Part shown: positions 22,605 through 32,276 of the stretch, one piece after another
Position numbering within the stretch: the stretch's first letter is position 1
Layout: each line of letters begins with the position of its first letter
DNA from: an uncultured Erysipelotrichaceae bacterium
Lineage (GTDB): Bacteria > Bacillota_I > Bacilli_A > Erysipelotrichales > Erysipelotrichaceae
Direction: 5' to 3'
Assembly: GCA_945877255.1 (NCBI GenBank)
Contig: CAMCRE010000007.1
Location: forward strand, 1-64,000
Length of the DNA stretch: 64,000 nt
Position numbers and translations under genes: made by a program
The notes under the pieces: model-generated
Seen by the model: the letters and a program-made list of their open reading frames with translations, nothing else
The model's database searches: none
Told to the model about the DNA's origin: nothing

Positions 22605-23105
22605 ATGAATTATTTTATTGCATTATTTACATCAAAAGTAGTTACTGATGCACAAGGTAGATCAATTTATATTGATCCTATCACAAAAAATGGATATTTA
22701 CTAAAAGGTAAACTAGCTCGTCAAAAAAATATTTTACCTATTCGTGCGGTTTTTGCATTATTCGCGTTTTTAATTATTTATTCTTTAAAACCTGTTATAA
22801 TGGGATATACAATGTGGCCAATATACTTAGTTGCCGCTATAATAGGTTTAATATATTTTGAGTATCGCCTATACACAAAAATATTACCAAATTGTAGTGT
22901 TTTCCCAAACTATCGTACTACTGGTGAAACAAAAATTTCAATTGGTAATAAAAAACGTATCGTATTAATTATTGCTTATTCATTGTTTGCGGTATTGCTT
23001 GCTATTCATGCATGGACAAAACAAGATTTATCTATTACAATCGCAATTATTATTTTAATTGTTGTGTCATTAATTAGACTAAAAAAACTAATCACTAACG
23101 ATTAG
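22605..23105 (+). CDS. Membrane protein of unknown function, 166 residues
   Basis: I do not recognise the family. The start at 22605 is used because GAGGTGG lies in front of it; the ATG at 22590 overlaps that site. Residues 40-60 and 65-85 form two membrane helices (RAVFALFAFLIIY and WPIYLVAAIIGLIYF), a soluble stretch of about 40 residues (PNCSVFPNYRTTGETK) follows, then two more helices near 120-160. It is the only plus-strand gene between fni and the right edge. Its 3' end overlaps the HAD gene by 18 bases, so it is convergent and separate from the PTS genes. Confidence 0.7.
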   Translation: MNYFIALFTSKVVTDAQGRSIYIDPITKNGYLLKGKLARQKNILPIRAVFALFAFLIIYSLKPVIMGYTMWPIYLVAAIIGLIYFEYRLYTKILPNCSVFPNYRTTGETKISIGNKKRIVLIIAYSLFAVLLAIHAWTKQDLSITIAIIILIVVSLIRLKKLITND

Positions 23106-23900
23106 TTTTTTTAATTCATTTTCAATAAAATAAGCAACACTATCTTCTAAATTAGATTTTGTAATATGTGTGGCATGTTGTTTTAAACTATCAAATGCGT
23201 TATCCATGGCAACACATATATTGCACACTTTAAACATTTCAATGTCGTTTTCTCCGTCCCCAAAGCAAATCAAATTATCTGATACTTGATTAAACATTTT
23301 CATTAAATTTTGAATAGCAACACCTTTATTTACACCATTTGGTGATTTTTCCATCCATCCTTTATGCACACGAATAAACTGTTTTTTTACTTCATCACAA
23401 AATAAATCGTAATTATCTGATTCCTCTAACACACATGCTACTTTTTGTACATCTGCTGTTATTTTACTTAAATCATCAATTTCAATATAACTAACATATT
23501 TATATACATCATCATCACGATAATATCCTGGTGTTAATTTAGGATCAAATTTTTCACAATATACTTTTTCATGACTATACACCGCAACTTTTAAATGATA
23601 TTGTTTTGCATAATCTAAACATTTTAAAACATCTTCCGGTGGTACAGTGTAACTCATAATATTTTTCTCATTTTTGAAATCATAAATTATTCCACCATTA
23701 AAACATATTCCGATTCCACCATATTTTTTTAACTCTAAACAATCTACAAAATATTTCATTGTATAAGGTGATCGTCCACTCGCTAAAAATAAACGATATC
23801 CTTCCTTTTGAATATTAATTAATGTGTTTATTGTTTTTTGTGACATAAACTTGCCATTCAGTAACGTACCATCTATATCACATATAATCCATTTTTCCAT
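23088..23900 (-). CDS. HAD-superfamily sugar phosphatase (Cof/YidA type)
   Basis: The 270-residue protein begins CDIDGTLLNG with the catalytic aspartates, has LASGRSPYTM (motif II) and ends with CFGDGENDIEMF (motif IV) plus AMDNAFDSLKQHATHIT, the full Cof-type set with a C2 cap. These enzymes remove phosphate from sugar phosphates or similar small molecules. It lies after the lipoprotein gene and a hairpin, with its own GGAGG. Substrate cannot be told from the sequence. Confidence 0.9.
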   Translation of the reverse strand: MEKWIICDIDGTLLNGKFMSQKTINTLINIQKEGYRLFLASGRSPYTMKYFVDCLELKKYGGIGICFNGGIIYDFKNEKNIMSYTVPPEDVLKCLDYAKQYHLKVAVYSHEKVYCEKFDPKLTPGYYRDDDVYKYVSYIEIDDLSKITADVQKVACVLEESDNYDLFCDEVKKQFIRVHKGWMEKSPNGVNKGVAIQNLMKMFNQVSDNLICFGDGENDIEMFKVCNICVAMDNAFDSLKQHATHITKSNLEDSVAYFIENELKKLIVSD

Positions 23901-23913
23901 GTATCCTCCAATA

Positions 23914-23936
23914 AAAAAGAGGTTACCCTCTTTTTG
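23914..23936 (-). terminator. Hairpin between the lipoprotein and HAD genes
   Basis: AAAAAGAGG and CCTCTTTTT form a stem around the lipoprotein stop codon, with a T-run on the minus strand. Transcription probably stops or is reduced here before the HAD gene. Confidence 0.75.
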
Positions 23937-24690
23937 CGTTTTTTATTACTTCTTCTGGTATTGATTTAATAATATTTTCTTTATTAGGATCAACTTTTAA
24001 ATTAGCGGCTACACTGATTTTTTGTGTATTGCCACCATTTTGAACACTAAAATCTACAACCATTTTACTTTCTTTAATTTCATAATTTTTATCATAAATT
24101 TGAGTTAGCGATATTTGTTCTATTTTACCACTTTCTTCTTTAAATTTCTGGATTAGTGTTGTTTGACTTGCGTCCATACCCGCGATTTTTAATAATTCTT
24201 CAAACTCGAATTTATTAGAATTTAAAGTGACTGTAAATTCATTGTTTGATTCAGTAATTTTTACTGAATCTTTGTATTTTTCAAATAAGGCAACTTCATT
24301 TTTTCTAAAAGAATCAATAATATCTTTAGTATAATCGAATTGAGTAGTTGTAGTCGCTAACCATGAATTTTGATATTCTACATACGTATTATTTTTATCA
24401 ATATACATTTTAAGATCATTACTTGTTGTGTCATTTCCATTTGCTGCAGTTAATTTTATTTCACTATATACTAAAAATGGTTCAAATCTTGCTTCGATAA
24501 CTGCACTAGCTTTTAAAGCCATTGCTGTATCCTGCATTTTTACTTCAGTATCTATATTAAATTTTATACTATCTAATTTTTCTGATTGTTTTGCAACGTT
24601 TTGAAAAAACTGTGTTACATCAACTGATTTTTTAGATTGGCATGCAACTAATGATATTCCTAATAATAAGCATAGTATTACTTTTTTCAT
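23923..24690 (-). CDS. Predicted lipoprotein, 255 residues
   Basis: A lipoprotein signal (MKKVILCLLLGISLVAC) gives a lipidated Cys17. The mature part is rich in polar residues and beta strands, with KLDSIKFNIDTEVKMQDT and IEQISLTQIYDKNYEIKES, similar in character to DUF6612 or LppX-like lipoproteins that carry a hydrophobic ligand; that likeness is only by style. It follows gatZ by eight bases, so it is co-transcribed with a sugar pathway gene, but a sugar-binding role is not evident because the substrate is handled by a PTS. Confidence 0.75.
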   Translation of the reverse strand: MKKVILCLLLGISLVACQSKKSVDVTQFFQNVAKQSEKLDSIKFNIDTEVKMQDTAMALKASAVIEARFEPFLVYSEIKLTAANGNDTTSNDLKMYIDKNNTYVEYQNSWLATTTTQFDYTKDIIDSFRKNEVALFEKYKDSVKITESNNEFTVTLNSNKFEFEELLKIAGMDASQTTLIQKFKEESGKIEQISLTQIYDKNYEIKESKMVVDFSVQNGGNTQKISVAANLKVDPNKENIIKSIPEEVIKNAKRG

Positions 24691-24698
24691 ATATCCCC

Positions 24699-26006
24699 CT
24701 ATATGTCTTTTTGATTTGTTGCGTAAGTGTATTCTTCTACAGTATTAATAACTCTATCCATTACTAATGCAATTGGATGATTATCTAAAGTTTTTTCTCT
24801 AACTTTCGTATATTGAATAGGCATAAATTGTGATAGTAGTGCTAGCGGTATACCTGCCTCTAAGTTTTTAAATAACGTTTGTTGTGCCTGAACCATTTCT
24901 GGTTGTGGTAAATAATATCTTGCACGGTCAGAAAATGAGTATTTGCGTTTATAAGCTAATTCTTCTTCGTTTCCATGATAATGTTTTTGCCAATATTTTG
25001 GTGTCGCCAACATTTGTTGTTCTAATATTTCAATAAAATGAGATTGTTTTTCCTCTGGAATACATACTTTCTCAATGTTAGCTAACGCAAACAATGCTTC
25101 TCGTAACGCAAAGGTTAATCCTGGTCCTACTTTTAAAATTCCTACACCATCTTCAACTAATTGCTTTAATTTAATTTTAGTTTGATAATCTGTTGAATGT
25201 CCTTCAAAAATTAAATTTGGGTATTTTTTAATTTCTGCCATTAATTCTGTAGCTTTTTGACGATCATACTCCGTACAACCAGCATCTTTTTCTTCAACAC
25301 CCGGTTGAACAACAACAGCAATAACATTATCCCACGCTCTTTCTAAACCTGCATTTTTAAACGCTTTTTCAAATGTTTGTACAGTGTCATTAAAATCTTT
25401 TACTTTAGTAACTTGTACACCTGTATCTATCGCATCTTGTGAACCACCAGGAATAGGCACTTCACTTCCCACAATATATACTGGTGCAATAGCTGCTGGA
25501 TGATTTAATTTATATTCTTCAAATGCTTTTTCACATTCTAACGCTAATATTACACCACGTTGTGCAATAATCTCATCACTTAATCTTGTGTTTGCATCAT
25601 CACTATTCACTTTCATTGATGTATCTAAATGAATTTTTGTGAAACCTGCTAAAACATACTCTCGTACTAACTGTTTTGCTTCTTCCATTGCTTTTTCTTC
25701 ATCATACTGTGTGAATGTTAATGGACCTAAATGATCTCCCCCTAAAATGATTTTGCTTTTATCAAATGATACTTCATCTGCGATTTTCATCACAAATTCA
25801 TAGAAATCTTTCGGTTTCATTCCAGTATAGCCACCGTATTGATCTACTTGATTTGCGGTAGCTTCAATTAACACCGGACTATTTTTTTGTTTTGCTTCAA
25901 GCATACATGCTTTAATCACTAATTCATTAGCCGTACAAGCAGAATAAATACCTACTGCTTTCCCTATGTTTTTGTAATGAATAATTTTTTTTAATGGATG
26001 TTCCAT
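24699..26006 (-). CDS. gatZ: Tagatose-bisphosphate aldolase non-catalytic subunit, GatZ/KbaZ-like
   Basis: The 435-residue protein matches GatZ/KbaZ: GIYSACTANELVIKACM near the start, LIEATANQVDQYGGYTGM, GGDHLGPLTF, IHLDTSMK and GSEVPIPGG. In enteric bacteria this subunit stabilises the class II aldolase GatY/KbaY that splits tagatose 1,6-bisphosphate. No GatY is in the window, so the partner must be elsewhere or the protein works otherwise. GAGGTGAGG precedes the start. A terminator (26100-26127) separates it from PTS IID, with a TATAAT about 25 bases upstream of its ribosome site. Confidence 0.92.
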   Translation of the reverse strand: MEHPLKKIIHYKNIGKAVGIYSACTANELVIKACMLEAKQKNSPVLIEATANQVDQYGGYTGMKPKDFYEFVMKIADEVSFDKSKIILGGDHLGPLTFTQYDEEKAMEEAKQLVREYVLAGFTKIHLDTSMKVNSDDANTRLSDEIIAQRGVILALECEKAFEEYKLNHPAAIAPVYIVGSEVPIPGGSQDAIDTGVQVTKVKDFNDTVQTFEKAFKNAGLERAWDNVIAVVVQPGVEEKDAGCTEYDRQKATELMAEIKKYPNLIFEGHSTDYQTKIKLKQLVEDGVGILKVGPGLTFALREALFALANIEKVCIPEEKQSHFIEILEQQMLATPKYWQKHYHGNEEELAYKRKYSFSDRARYYLPQPEMVQAQQTLFKNLEAGIPLALLSQFMPIQYTKVREKTLDNHPIALVMDRVINTVEEYTYATNQKDI

Positions 26007-26099
26007 ATCCTCACCTCTTTCATATTTATTATATCAAAATAGCATAAAAAATACTATCATTTTTTTAAAAATTGTTGAAAAATACAAGTTCTTTTTTAA

Positions 26100-26127
26100 T
26101 AAAAAAACGCGTTGATACGCGTTTTTA
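26100..26127 (-). terminator. Terminator after PTS IID
   Basis: AAAACGCG and CGCGTTTTT form a stem with a short loop and T-run on the minus strand, before the gatZ promoter region. Confidence 0.88.
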
Positions 26128-26128
26128 A

Positions 26129-27115
26129 TTATTCACCTACTTTGATGTTTGCTTTTTTCAAAGCTTCTTCAATAGCTTTAACTTTAGAATCTGTTGATCC
26201 TTTAGCATCAGCCGCTTCTTTATCAGTTTTGATTTTCATTCCATCTTTGAATAAGTCTAATGGTGCTTTTCCAATGTAATCAGCTGATTTAGGACCAAAG
26301 AATCCAAGTGCAGTTCCCACAAATGCAACTACTCCTAATAAGAAGATTCCGTGAATTGGTGTCCATTTTTTCTTAGCGAATAAGAAGTATAATCCTAATA
26401 CAATTACTAATGGTAAGAATTTAGGCACGATTACATCTAATACTCCTGTTTGAATATCTAATGCAGATTGTCCTACTTTAATTACTGAACGTAAAGTTGT
26501 ACCACCGAAGTTAGAAGTTAATACCCCAACTACGAATACCCCTAATAATGAAGCTGAGCGTGTAAATGCTTTAGAGTGTTTTGTTAATTCTCCAATTGCA
26601 TTAGTACCTAATTTGTATGACCAGTGCATTAACCAGTAACGAACTGGGAATTGAACTAAGTTAAATGCTGCTAAGAAGAAGAATGCCCCTACGATGCTTT
26701 TTGATTCAATTGCAAATCCTGAACCAATACCTGCAGCGATTGGTACTAAAGTTAACCAGAAGATCGCGTCCCCGATTCCTCCTAAAGGTCCCATCGCAGC
26801 AACACGTACTGCACGAATTGTGTTTGTGTCAGCTTTTTGCTCTTCTAATGCTAATACGATCCCCATAACGAATGTTACTAAGAATGGGTGCGTGTTAAAG
26901 AACTCTAAGTTGTGTTCCATTGAAGTAGCTAAGTCTTCTTTGTTAGTGTGGATTTTTCTTAATCCAGGTAAAATTCCGTATAACCAACCAGCTGCTTGCA
27001 TACGTTCCATGTTGAATGATCCTTGTAAGAATAATGAACGCCAAGCCATTTGGTTTAATGTTTTTTTATCTAAAGATTGTCCTCTAGTTTTGTCAATATA
27101 TTGTTTAGATGCCAT
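26129..27115 (-). CDS. PTS mannose-family IID component
   Basis: The 328-residue membrane protein works with IIC as the sugar channel. ARSLFLQ-like WRSLFLQGSFNMERMQAAGW at the start, LGGIGDAIFWLTLVPIAAGIG in the middle and several C-terminal membrane helices fit the family. It is longer than most IIDs (270-305) owing to a polar tail after residue 280 (TDKEAADAKGSTDSKVKAIEEALKK in parts) that is probably cytoplasmic. It overlaps IIC by 11 bases. Confidence 0.93.
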   Translation of the reverse strand: MASKQYIDKTRGQSLDKKTLNQMAWRSLFLQGSFNMERMQAAGWLYGILPGLRKIHTNKEDLATSMEHNLEFFNTHPFLVTFVMGIVLALEEQKADTNTIRAVRVAAMGPLGGIGDAIFWLTLVPIAAGIGSGFAIESKSIVGAFFFLAAFNLVQFPVRYWLMHWSYKLGTNAIGELTKHSKAFTRSASLLGVFVVGVLTSNFGGTTLRSVIKVGQSALDIQTGVLDVIVPKFLPLVIVLGLYFLFAKKKWTPIHGIFLLGVVAFVGTALGFFGPKSADYIGKAPLDLFKDGMKIKTDKEAADAKGSTDSKVKAIEEALKKANIKVGE

Positions 27116-27890
27116 CTTCGTCTACCTCCACAGCTTTAGTACTTCCAGATCTAGTTGCCACTTGGAAGTCAAATACAGCAATTGCTAATCCGATAAATGT
27201 TAATAATAATAATGCAGATGATCCTAATCCACCGATTTTGTCGATGATTGTAGCTGCTGCAAATCCAGCGAAGTAGAATACCCATAATTCTTTAGAAACC
27301 ATAATACGTAATAATACTGCGAATCCTACGAATCTTAACATTCCACCCCAAGTTTCAAATGCAACTTTAATCCATTGGTAAGTGTCAAAGAAATTTTTGA
27401 TGTCTTTACCGAATGCTTCACCAAAGTGAGCACCTAATACTACTACCACAGCGAATAAAGTTCCAAGTGTAGCCATTGTAAAGTAGTTTAATCTTTCAAT
27501 TCCTCTTGTATCAGCTTTAGCTGCTAATTTATCTGCAGCGTTCATTACTGGAGATGTGAATGTAAAGATTAATGTTACGAATACTTGTCCTAAAAGTGCA
27601 AACGGAATTGTAGCAGCCGCTGCAGCTTCTGGTGTTAAGTTTGATTTAACTGCGAATACTGTTGCCATAATACCCCAAATTACTACGTTTGGTGGTTGTG
27701 CTCCCCCAATTGGCATCGCACCAATTGACATTAATTGGATTGTTCCTCCAACTACAATACCAGTTTCAAAGTTTCCTAAAACTGCCCCAACAATTGGTCC
27801 AACTACGATTGGTTGGTATAGTGATTCTAAGAAACTGAACTGGTCAATTGCAGCAATAAATGTAATTATTGCTAAAATAACTAATTGCAT
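27105..27890 (-). CDS. PTS mannose-family IIC component
   Basis: The 261-residue membrane protein holds the sugar-binding channel. About seven membrane helices are visible and the motif GGTIQLMSIGAMPIGGAQPPNV is the usual IIC core, although many members read MGxxxxGxxxPPD. It lies between IIB (14 bases) and IID (overlapping). With agaS and gatZ on the same strand the sugar is probably an amino sugar of the galactose series; mannose or fructose cannot be excluded. Confidence 0.93.
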   Translation of the reverse strand: MQLVILAIITFIAAIDQFSFLESLYQPIVVGPIVGAVLGNFETGIVVGGTIQLMSIGAMPIGGAQPPNVVIWGIMATVFAVKSNLTPEAAAAATIPFALLGQVFVTLIFTFTSPVMNAADKLAAKADTRGIERLNYFTMATLGTLFAVVVVLGAHFGEAFGKDIKNFFDTYQWIKVAFETWGGMLRFVGFAVLLRIMVSKELWVFYFAGFAAATIIDKIGGLGSSALLLLTFIGLAIAVFDFQVATRSGSTKAVEVDEDGI

Positions 27891-27904
27891 ATTTTTCCCC
27901 CTTA

Positions 27905-28381
27905 CTATCTAAATAGTTTTTCTAAATCCTCAACTGGTTCTTGTGGAACACGTTGAATAAATATTTCTACCCCTAATTCTCTTAGGCGTTTAAACGCAGC
28001 TACATCTGCGTCATTTACTGCAACTGAAGTTGCAACTTGTCTTTTTCCTTCAGCCATGTGCATATTCCCAACATTTAATTTTGTGATTGGTACTCCACCT
28101 TCAACCATTTTTAATACATCGTGTGGATTATCACAAACAATAAATATTTTTTGTTTGTCACTTGCTTTAGAAATAACATTGATTACTTTCTCAATTGAAA
28201 AGTAACGCGTTTGTGCGGATGACGGTGCACACATGTCCATTAAACCTTGACGCATTTCGTTTGTACTAACTTCATCATTGGCAACTAAGATTAAGTTCGC
28301 TCCGATTGCTCCGGTCCATTGTGTTGCTACTTGACCATGAATAAGTCTTTCGTCAATTCTAGTTAAAACAATGTTTGGCAT
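27905..28381 (-). CDS. PTS mannose-family IIB component
   Basis: The 158-residue cytoplasmic protein passes phosphate from IIA to the sugar. RIDERLIHGQVATQW at the start contains the phosphorylated His15, and KLNVGNMHMAEGKRQV is the usual later motif. It is the first gene of the IIB-IIC-IID unit. GGAGGAG precedes the start; an extended -10 promoter (TGC-TATAAT) lies 40 bases upstream. Confidence 0.94.
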   Translation of the reverse strand: MPNIVLTRIDERLIHGQVATQWTGAIGANLILVANDEVSTNEMRQGLMDMCAPSSAQTRYFSIEKVINVISKASDKQKIFIVCDNPHDVLKMVEGGVPITKLNVGNMHMAEGKRQVATSVAVNDADVAAFKRLRELGVEIFIQRVPQEPVEDLEKLFR

Positions 28382-28420
28382 TGCTCCTCCTTCCTGGAAA
28401 CCTCTTATTAATCCGCCTCC

Positions 28421-28429
28421 ATTATAGCA
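28421..28429 (-). promoter_or_regulatory. Extended -10 promoter of the PTS IIB-IIC-IID unit
   Basis: On the minus strand TGC-TATAAT (28421-28429) lacks a good -35, as is common where an activator is needed. I saw no clear cre site. Confidence 0.6.
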
Positions 28430-28587
28430 TACTTTATTTTGCGTGTGTTGCTTATTTCGAAATATTTTTTATATTTTTCAACTTTTTTTACTATCTTTTT
28501 AAGAAAATAATTTTTGTTTTTGTGTTTTCAATTACATTATTTATCTTTTTGGCTGATAAGTCAATTTGTTATTCTGTTTAATAAAAA

Positions 28588-28617
28588 ATGAGAAAGATTA
28601 TTGTTTTTCTTTCTCAC
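28588..28617 (-). terminator. Terminator after trmK-fthC
   Basis: GAGAAAGA and TCTTTCTC pair around a T-rich loop that overlaps the stop codon, followed by TTTTTTATT on the minus strand. Confidence 0.8.
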
Positions 28618-29731
28618 TTTTTATAATTAAATTCATTTTAATATCTGTTTTTTCTGGTGTAAATGACACTTCATATTGCTTAAGTGCAGGCAATATCGTA
28701 ACAACATTGGTGTTTGATAAATATTTGTCGTAATATCCTTTTCCATAACCTATTCGATATCCCGCTATATTATAACCTAAACATGGTACAATCATAACAT
28801 CAATCGCATTAGCATCAATTTTTGTAGTGTTTTTTGGTTCTAATATGCCGTATTCGTTTTTTTCCATTTCACCATATAAATAAAATTCCATTGTATCTGT
28901 TATTTTGGGGAAAACTATTTTTTTATTTGGTAAGCTTTCTCGCAACAAATACTGTGTATCAAATTCAGATTCTTTACTAGAAAATAGTGCTATACACTTT
29001 GCATTTTTATAAACATCTAACGCCATAATTTGTTCTGAAATTAATTTGCTTTGTGTTTGAATATCATCGTAATCAATGTTTTGGTGTAGTAACTTTAATT
29101 GTTTTCTAACTTTCTTCTTTTCTAATTGTATTAATCTTTGATATAAATGCGGTATTTTATCATAGTTTGTAATTAACTTTATTTTATTAATGTGGTAATC
29201 TAAATATTCAATATAGTTTTCATTATCTTGAAGTTTTTTGTTTTTCACATTTTTACCACTAATAACTAAAATTTCGTAAGCAATATTATTTTCTATTACA
29301 ATATGATGCTCGTTAATATACAATCCTAGATATGTAATAAATTTTTTTAATTTATCATTATTTTTATTGCACTGAATAATAATTTTATTTAGTTTTGGAA
29401 GTATTACCTTATCTTTTTCTAATATCGTTTTTATTGTGTCAAACCCCATACCCGCAATAACGATTTCTTTAACGTCATCTGCCAATTGTGATAATCCGTC
29501 CATTAATTGTAATTCAACATTTTGACATTGGTATTTAATTAATGTATTTTCAGCTTGTTTTAATGCACGCGCATTAACATCACATGCATATGCCTTAAGT
29601 CCTTTTCGTTGTTGGATATACGCTACACATAAATATCCATGGTCAGTTCCAATATCCGCAAATATTGTTTTCTCGCTAATTAGTTGACACAGTGTTGCTA
29701 ATCGTTTAGATAGCACAGGACTATTGATCAT
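28598..29731 (-). CDS. Fusion: tRNA (adenine22-N1)-methyltransferase TrmK with 5-formyltetrahydrofolate cyclo-ligase
   Basis: Two enzymes are joined in one 377-residue chain. Residues 1-195 are Trm[12 protein letters not shown] (SAM loop, 24-34), ACDVNARAL and IAGMGFDTI; TrmK methylates A22 of tRNA. Residues 203-377 are 5-formyltetrahydrofolate cyclo-ligase: [11 protein letters not shown] start, FPKI, and the nucleotide loop GYGKGYYDK at 328-336; it makes methenyl-THF from 5-formyl-THF with ATP. The link has no stop and the reading frame is continuous. The normal TrmK neighbour in this operon, the YqfO/Nif3 gene, is absent. The start overlaps rpoD by 11 bases. Confidence 0.92.
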   Translation of the reverse strand: MINSPVLSKRLATLCQLISEKTIFADIGTDHGYLCVAYIQQRKGLKAYACDVNARALKQAENTLIKYQCQNVELQLMDGLSQLADDVKEIVIAGMGFDTIKTILEKDKVILPKLNKIIIQCNKNNDKLKKFITYLGLYINEHHIVIENNIAYEILVISGKNVKNKKLQDNENYIEYLDYHINKIKLITNYDKIPHLYQRLIQLEKKKVRKQLKLLHQNIDYDDIQTQSKLISEQIMALDVYKNAKCIALFSSKESEFDTQYLLRESLPNKKIVFPKITDTMEFYLYGEMEKNEYGILEPKNTTKIDANAIDVMIVPCLGYNIAGYRIGYGKGYYDKYLSNTNVVTILPALKQYEVSFTPEKTDIKMNLIIKSEKEKQ

Positions 29732-32276
29732 AAAATACTCTTAAACGTTTAGATAAGTTTGGTCGATTTTTTAATTTACGTATCGCTTTAGCTTCAATTT
29801 GACGAATTCTTTCACGTGTTACATTAAATAGTTGTCCAACTTCTTCTAAAGTACGTTGTCTTCCATCGTACAATCCTAATCTTAAACGTAATACTTTTTC
29901 TTCTCTTTCTGTTAAACGTCCTAATACTTCATCAATTTCATCTTTTAATAATTGATTACTTGCAAAATCACTCGGTGATACCGCATCTTTATCTTCAATG
30001 AAATCACCTAAGTGTGAATCATCTTCTTCCCCTATCGGTGTTTCTAACGATACCGGATCTAATGAAATTTTTTGAATTTCTCGTACTTTTTCTGGTGTTA
30101 TTTTTTTCCCACTATCACCTGCTGATAATGTTTCGTTAATTCTATTTGCTATTTCTTCTGCTGTTGGTTCTCTTCCTAGTTCTTGCACAAGTTGTCTTTG
30201 TTCGCGAGTAAGTTTATTTATTGTTTCTACCATATGTACTGGTATACGAATCGTACGTGCTTGATCGGCAATTGCTCGTGTAATAGCTTGTCTTATCCAC
30301 CAAGTTGCATAAGTTGAAAACTTAAATCCTTTTGTATAATCAAATTTTTCAACTGCTTTAACTAATCCCATATTTCCTTCTTGAATTAAGTCTAAAAACT
30401 GCATTCCTCTTCCTGAGTATTTTTTTGCAATACTTACTACTAATCTTAGGTTAGATGAAATTAATATTTGTTTGGAGTCTTCTCCTATCACAATTTTTTT
30501 GTTTAGGAAATAATTTAATTTTTCATTTTCTATGTCATACGGTTCAAATTCCGTATCTGCTTGGTTTAAAACATTTGCATCAGTAAAATATCTTTCTAAA
30601 ATTTCTTTATCTTTTTCTTTGAATGTCACATAATATTGGTTTTCACTTGATTTTATAAATACGTTTGATCGCACATCCACAAACATTTTTTGTAGTAATG
30701 TTGGAATATCTTGCAATAATTGCACTACCGATAATTTCATTTTTTGGTTTTGAACTTGTTTAAAAATGCTTTCAGCTTCTTTTGTGCTTAAGTCCGGTAA
30801 GTTGTTTTGTAATTTAGACGCATCTTCAAAATAGTTAAAAAACGCCGTTTGATCTGATGGTGCTAAATCCACGTAAAACGCATTATCGCGATAATGATTC
30901 TTAAATACTTTCTCACATACTTCTGGTAATGACTCCAACAACACGCTAAACATGTTTAGTGATAATTCATTGTTATAAATATCTGGTATTAATTCTTCGT
31001 ATTCTCCGGAACTAGCCGCTAATAATTCCCCCACAAATTCTTCACGTTTTTCAAGTGGTATATTAACTTGTACTTCGTCTTTATTAAATGATAAATGGAA
31101 ATGTTTTTTTCTTTCTAGTACAGCTACTAATTTTGTGCGTACAACACTATCCAATTCAATAAAATCTCTAAATAATAATGTGTTTTCTAGTAATCTTGCT
31201 TTTAATTCTTTTGATATTTTTGTTTTGTGTAATATTTCATTAATAATTGCTAAACTTGTATCATCTAATTTAACAGCTACTACTTTTACATTTTCTTCTT
31301 CTAACAATATAAATTGTTTTTTGCGTTTGTTGAAGATTGTGTTAAATTTACTGTCACCTTGCTTTTGCAACAATTCTAATTGGTTAAATGATAAGTCATT
31401 TCTAATAATTCTGGCAAGCGTTGAATTAACTTTGTCTTCTGGAAAGTCTTTTAATTTGTTTTTCTTAACTTTATTTTCATAGAACCACAGTAATAAACTT
31501 TGGCGTAAATCTGATGGTAAATGAATAATAAAGCGATTTTTTTCATATTCTAATGCCACTTCATCTACTGTCGATCCATTCAATAATTCATCAATATTGT
31601 TAATTGTTAGTAGTGGGTCATTAACTAATTGATCTAATGTGTATTCATCTTTCATAATAGATGCTAATGTGTCTTCTACTTTCATTTGATGTATTAAAAT
31701 CGGTATTAATTCTGGTGTAATTTCTGTTTTTTCTTCTTCAACTTCATTAAATTCATCATCTTCATCAATTTCTTCTTTTACTGGTAGCTCTTCATTCTTT
31801 AATAATTTATAAATAGCTTTTGATGTTTCACCTTGCTTAATCATTCTTGCGATATCTGGTTCATCTTCTGATTTCAGTAATTCAACTTGCCCTATTTCTT
31901 TTAAATACGTTTTTACTGGATCACCAATACTTAAACTTGATTGCGAGGCAAACACCGATTCTAAATGGTCAATATCATTTTCTCTTTCTTGTTTGCGGTA
32001 TGAATCTTCTTCATCGTATTCGTCTAATAAATCTTCATCTTCAAAATGTTCGTCAAATTCTAATTCATCTGTCACAAATTCTTCAAAATCTTCATCTTCA
32101 TCGATTTCGATAATTTCATAACCTGCATCAGAAAAAAACTCAAATAATTCTTCAATTGTATCTTCATCTAAATCTAAATTTGCTGTTGCTTTTTCTATTT
32201 CTGATGGTGCAATGATTTTATTGTCTTCATTTTTTTCTAATAATTCTTGCTTAATTTCTTCTAATGATTTAATCAT
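29721..32276 (-). CDS. rpoD: Primary sigma factor RpoD/SigA with very large insertion
   Basis: The 851-residue protein directs RNA polymerase to housekeeping promoters. Region 1.2 is at 118-150 ([16 protein letters not shown]); regions 2.1-4.2 are at 607-851, with [13 protein letters not shown] for the -10 element and [18 protein letters not shown] for the -35. Between them lie roughly 155-600, about 440 residues with no relation to Bacillus SigA (371 residues total). E. coli has a non-conserved region here of about 245 residues. The acidic N-terminus (50-105) resembles region 1.1. It follows dnaG with an eight-base overlap. Confidence 0.96.
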   Translation of the reverse strand: MIKSLEEIKQELLEKNEDNKIIAPSEIEKATANLDLDEDTIEELFEFFSDAGYEIIEIDEDEDFEEFVTDELEFDEHFEDEDLLDEYDEEDSYRKQERENDIDHLESVFASQSSLSIGDPVKTYLKEIGQVELLKSEDEPDIARMIKQGETSKAIYKLLKNEELPVKEEIDEDDEFNEVEEEKTEITPELIPILIHQMKVEDTLASIMKDEYTLDQLVNDPLLTINNIDELLNGSTVDEVALEYEKNRFIIHLPSDLRQSLLLWFYENKVKKNKLKDFPEDKVNSTLARIIRNDLSFNQLELLQKQGDSKFNTIFNKRKKQFILLEEENVKVVAVKLDDTSLAIINEILHKTKISKELKARLLENTLLFRDFIELDSVVRTKLVAVLERKKHFHLSFNKDEVQVNIPLEKREEFVGELLAASSGEYEELIPDIYNNELSLNMFSVLLESLPEVCEKVFKNHYRDNAFYVDLAPSDQTAFFNYFEDASKLQNNLPDLSTKEAESIFKQVQNQKMKLSVVQLLQDIPTLLQKMFVDVRSNVFIKSSENQYYVTFKEKDKEILERYFTDANVLNQADTEFEPYDIENEKLNYFLNKKIVIGEDSKQILISSNLRLVVSIAKKYSGRGMQFLDLIQEGNMGLVKAVEKFDYTKGFKFSTYATWWIRQAITRAIADQARTIRIPVHMVETINKLTREQRQLVQELGREPTAEEIANRINETLSAGDSGKKITPEKVREIQKISLDPVSLETPIGEEDDSHLGDFIEDKDAVSPSDFASNQLLKDEIDEVLGRLTEREEKVLRLRLGLYDGRQRTLEEVGQLFNVTRERIRQIEAKAIRKLKNRPNLSKRLRVFYDQ

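Noticed and set aside
24699-26006. Catalytic tagatose-bisphosphate aldolase
   Set aside because: The sequence matches the 430-residue non-catalytic GatZ/KbaZ subunit, not the 285-residue class II aldolase.
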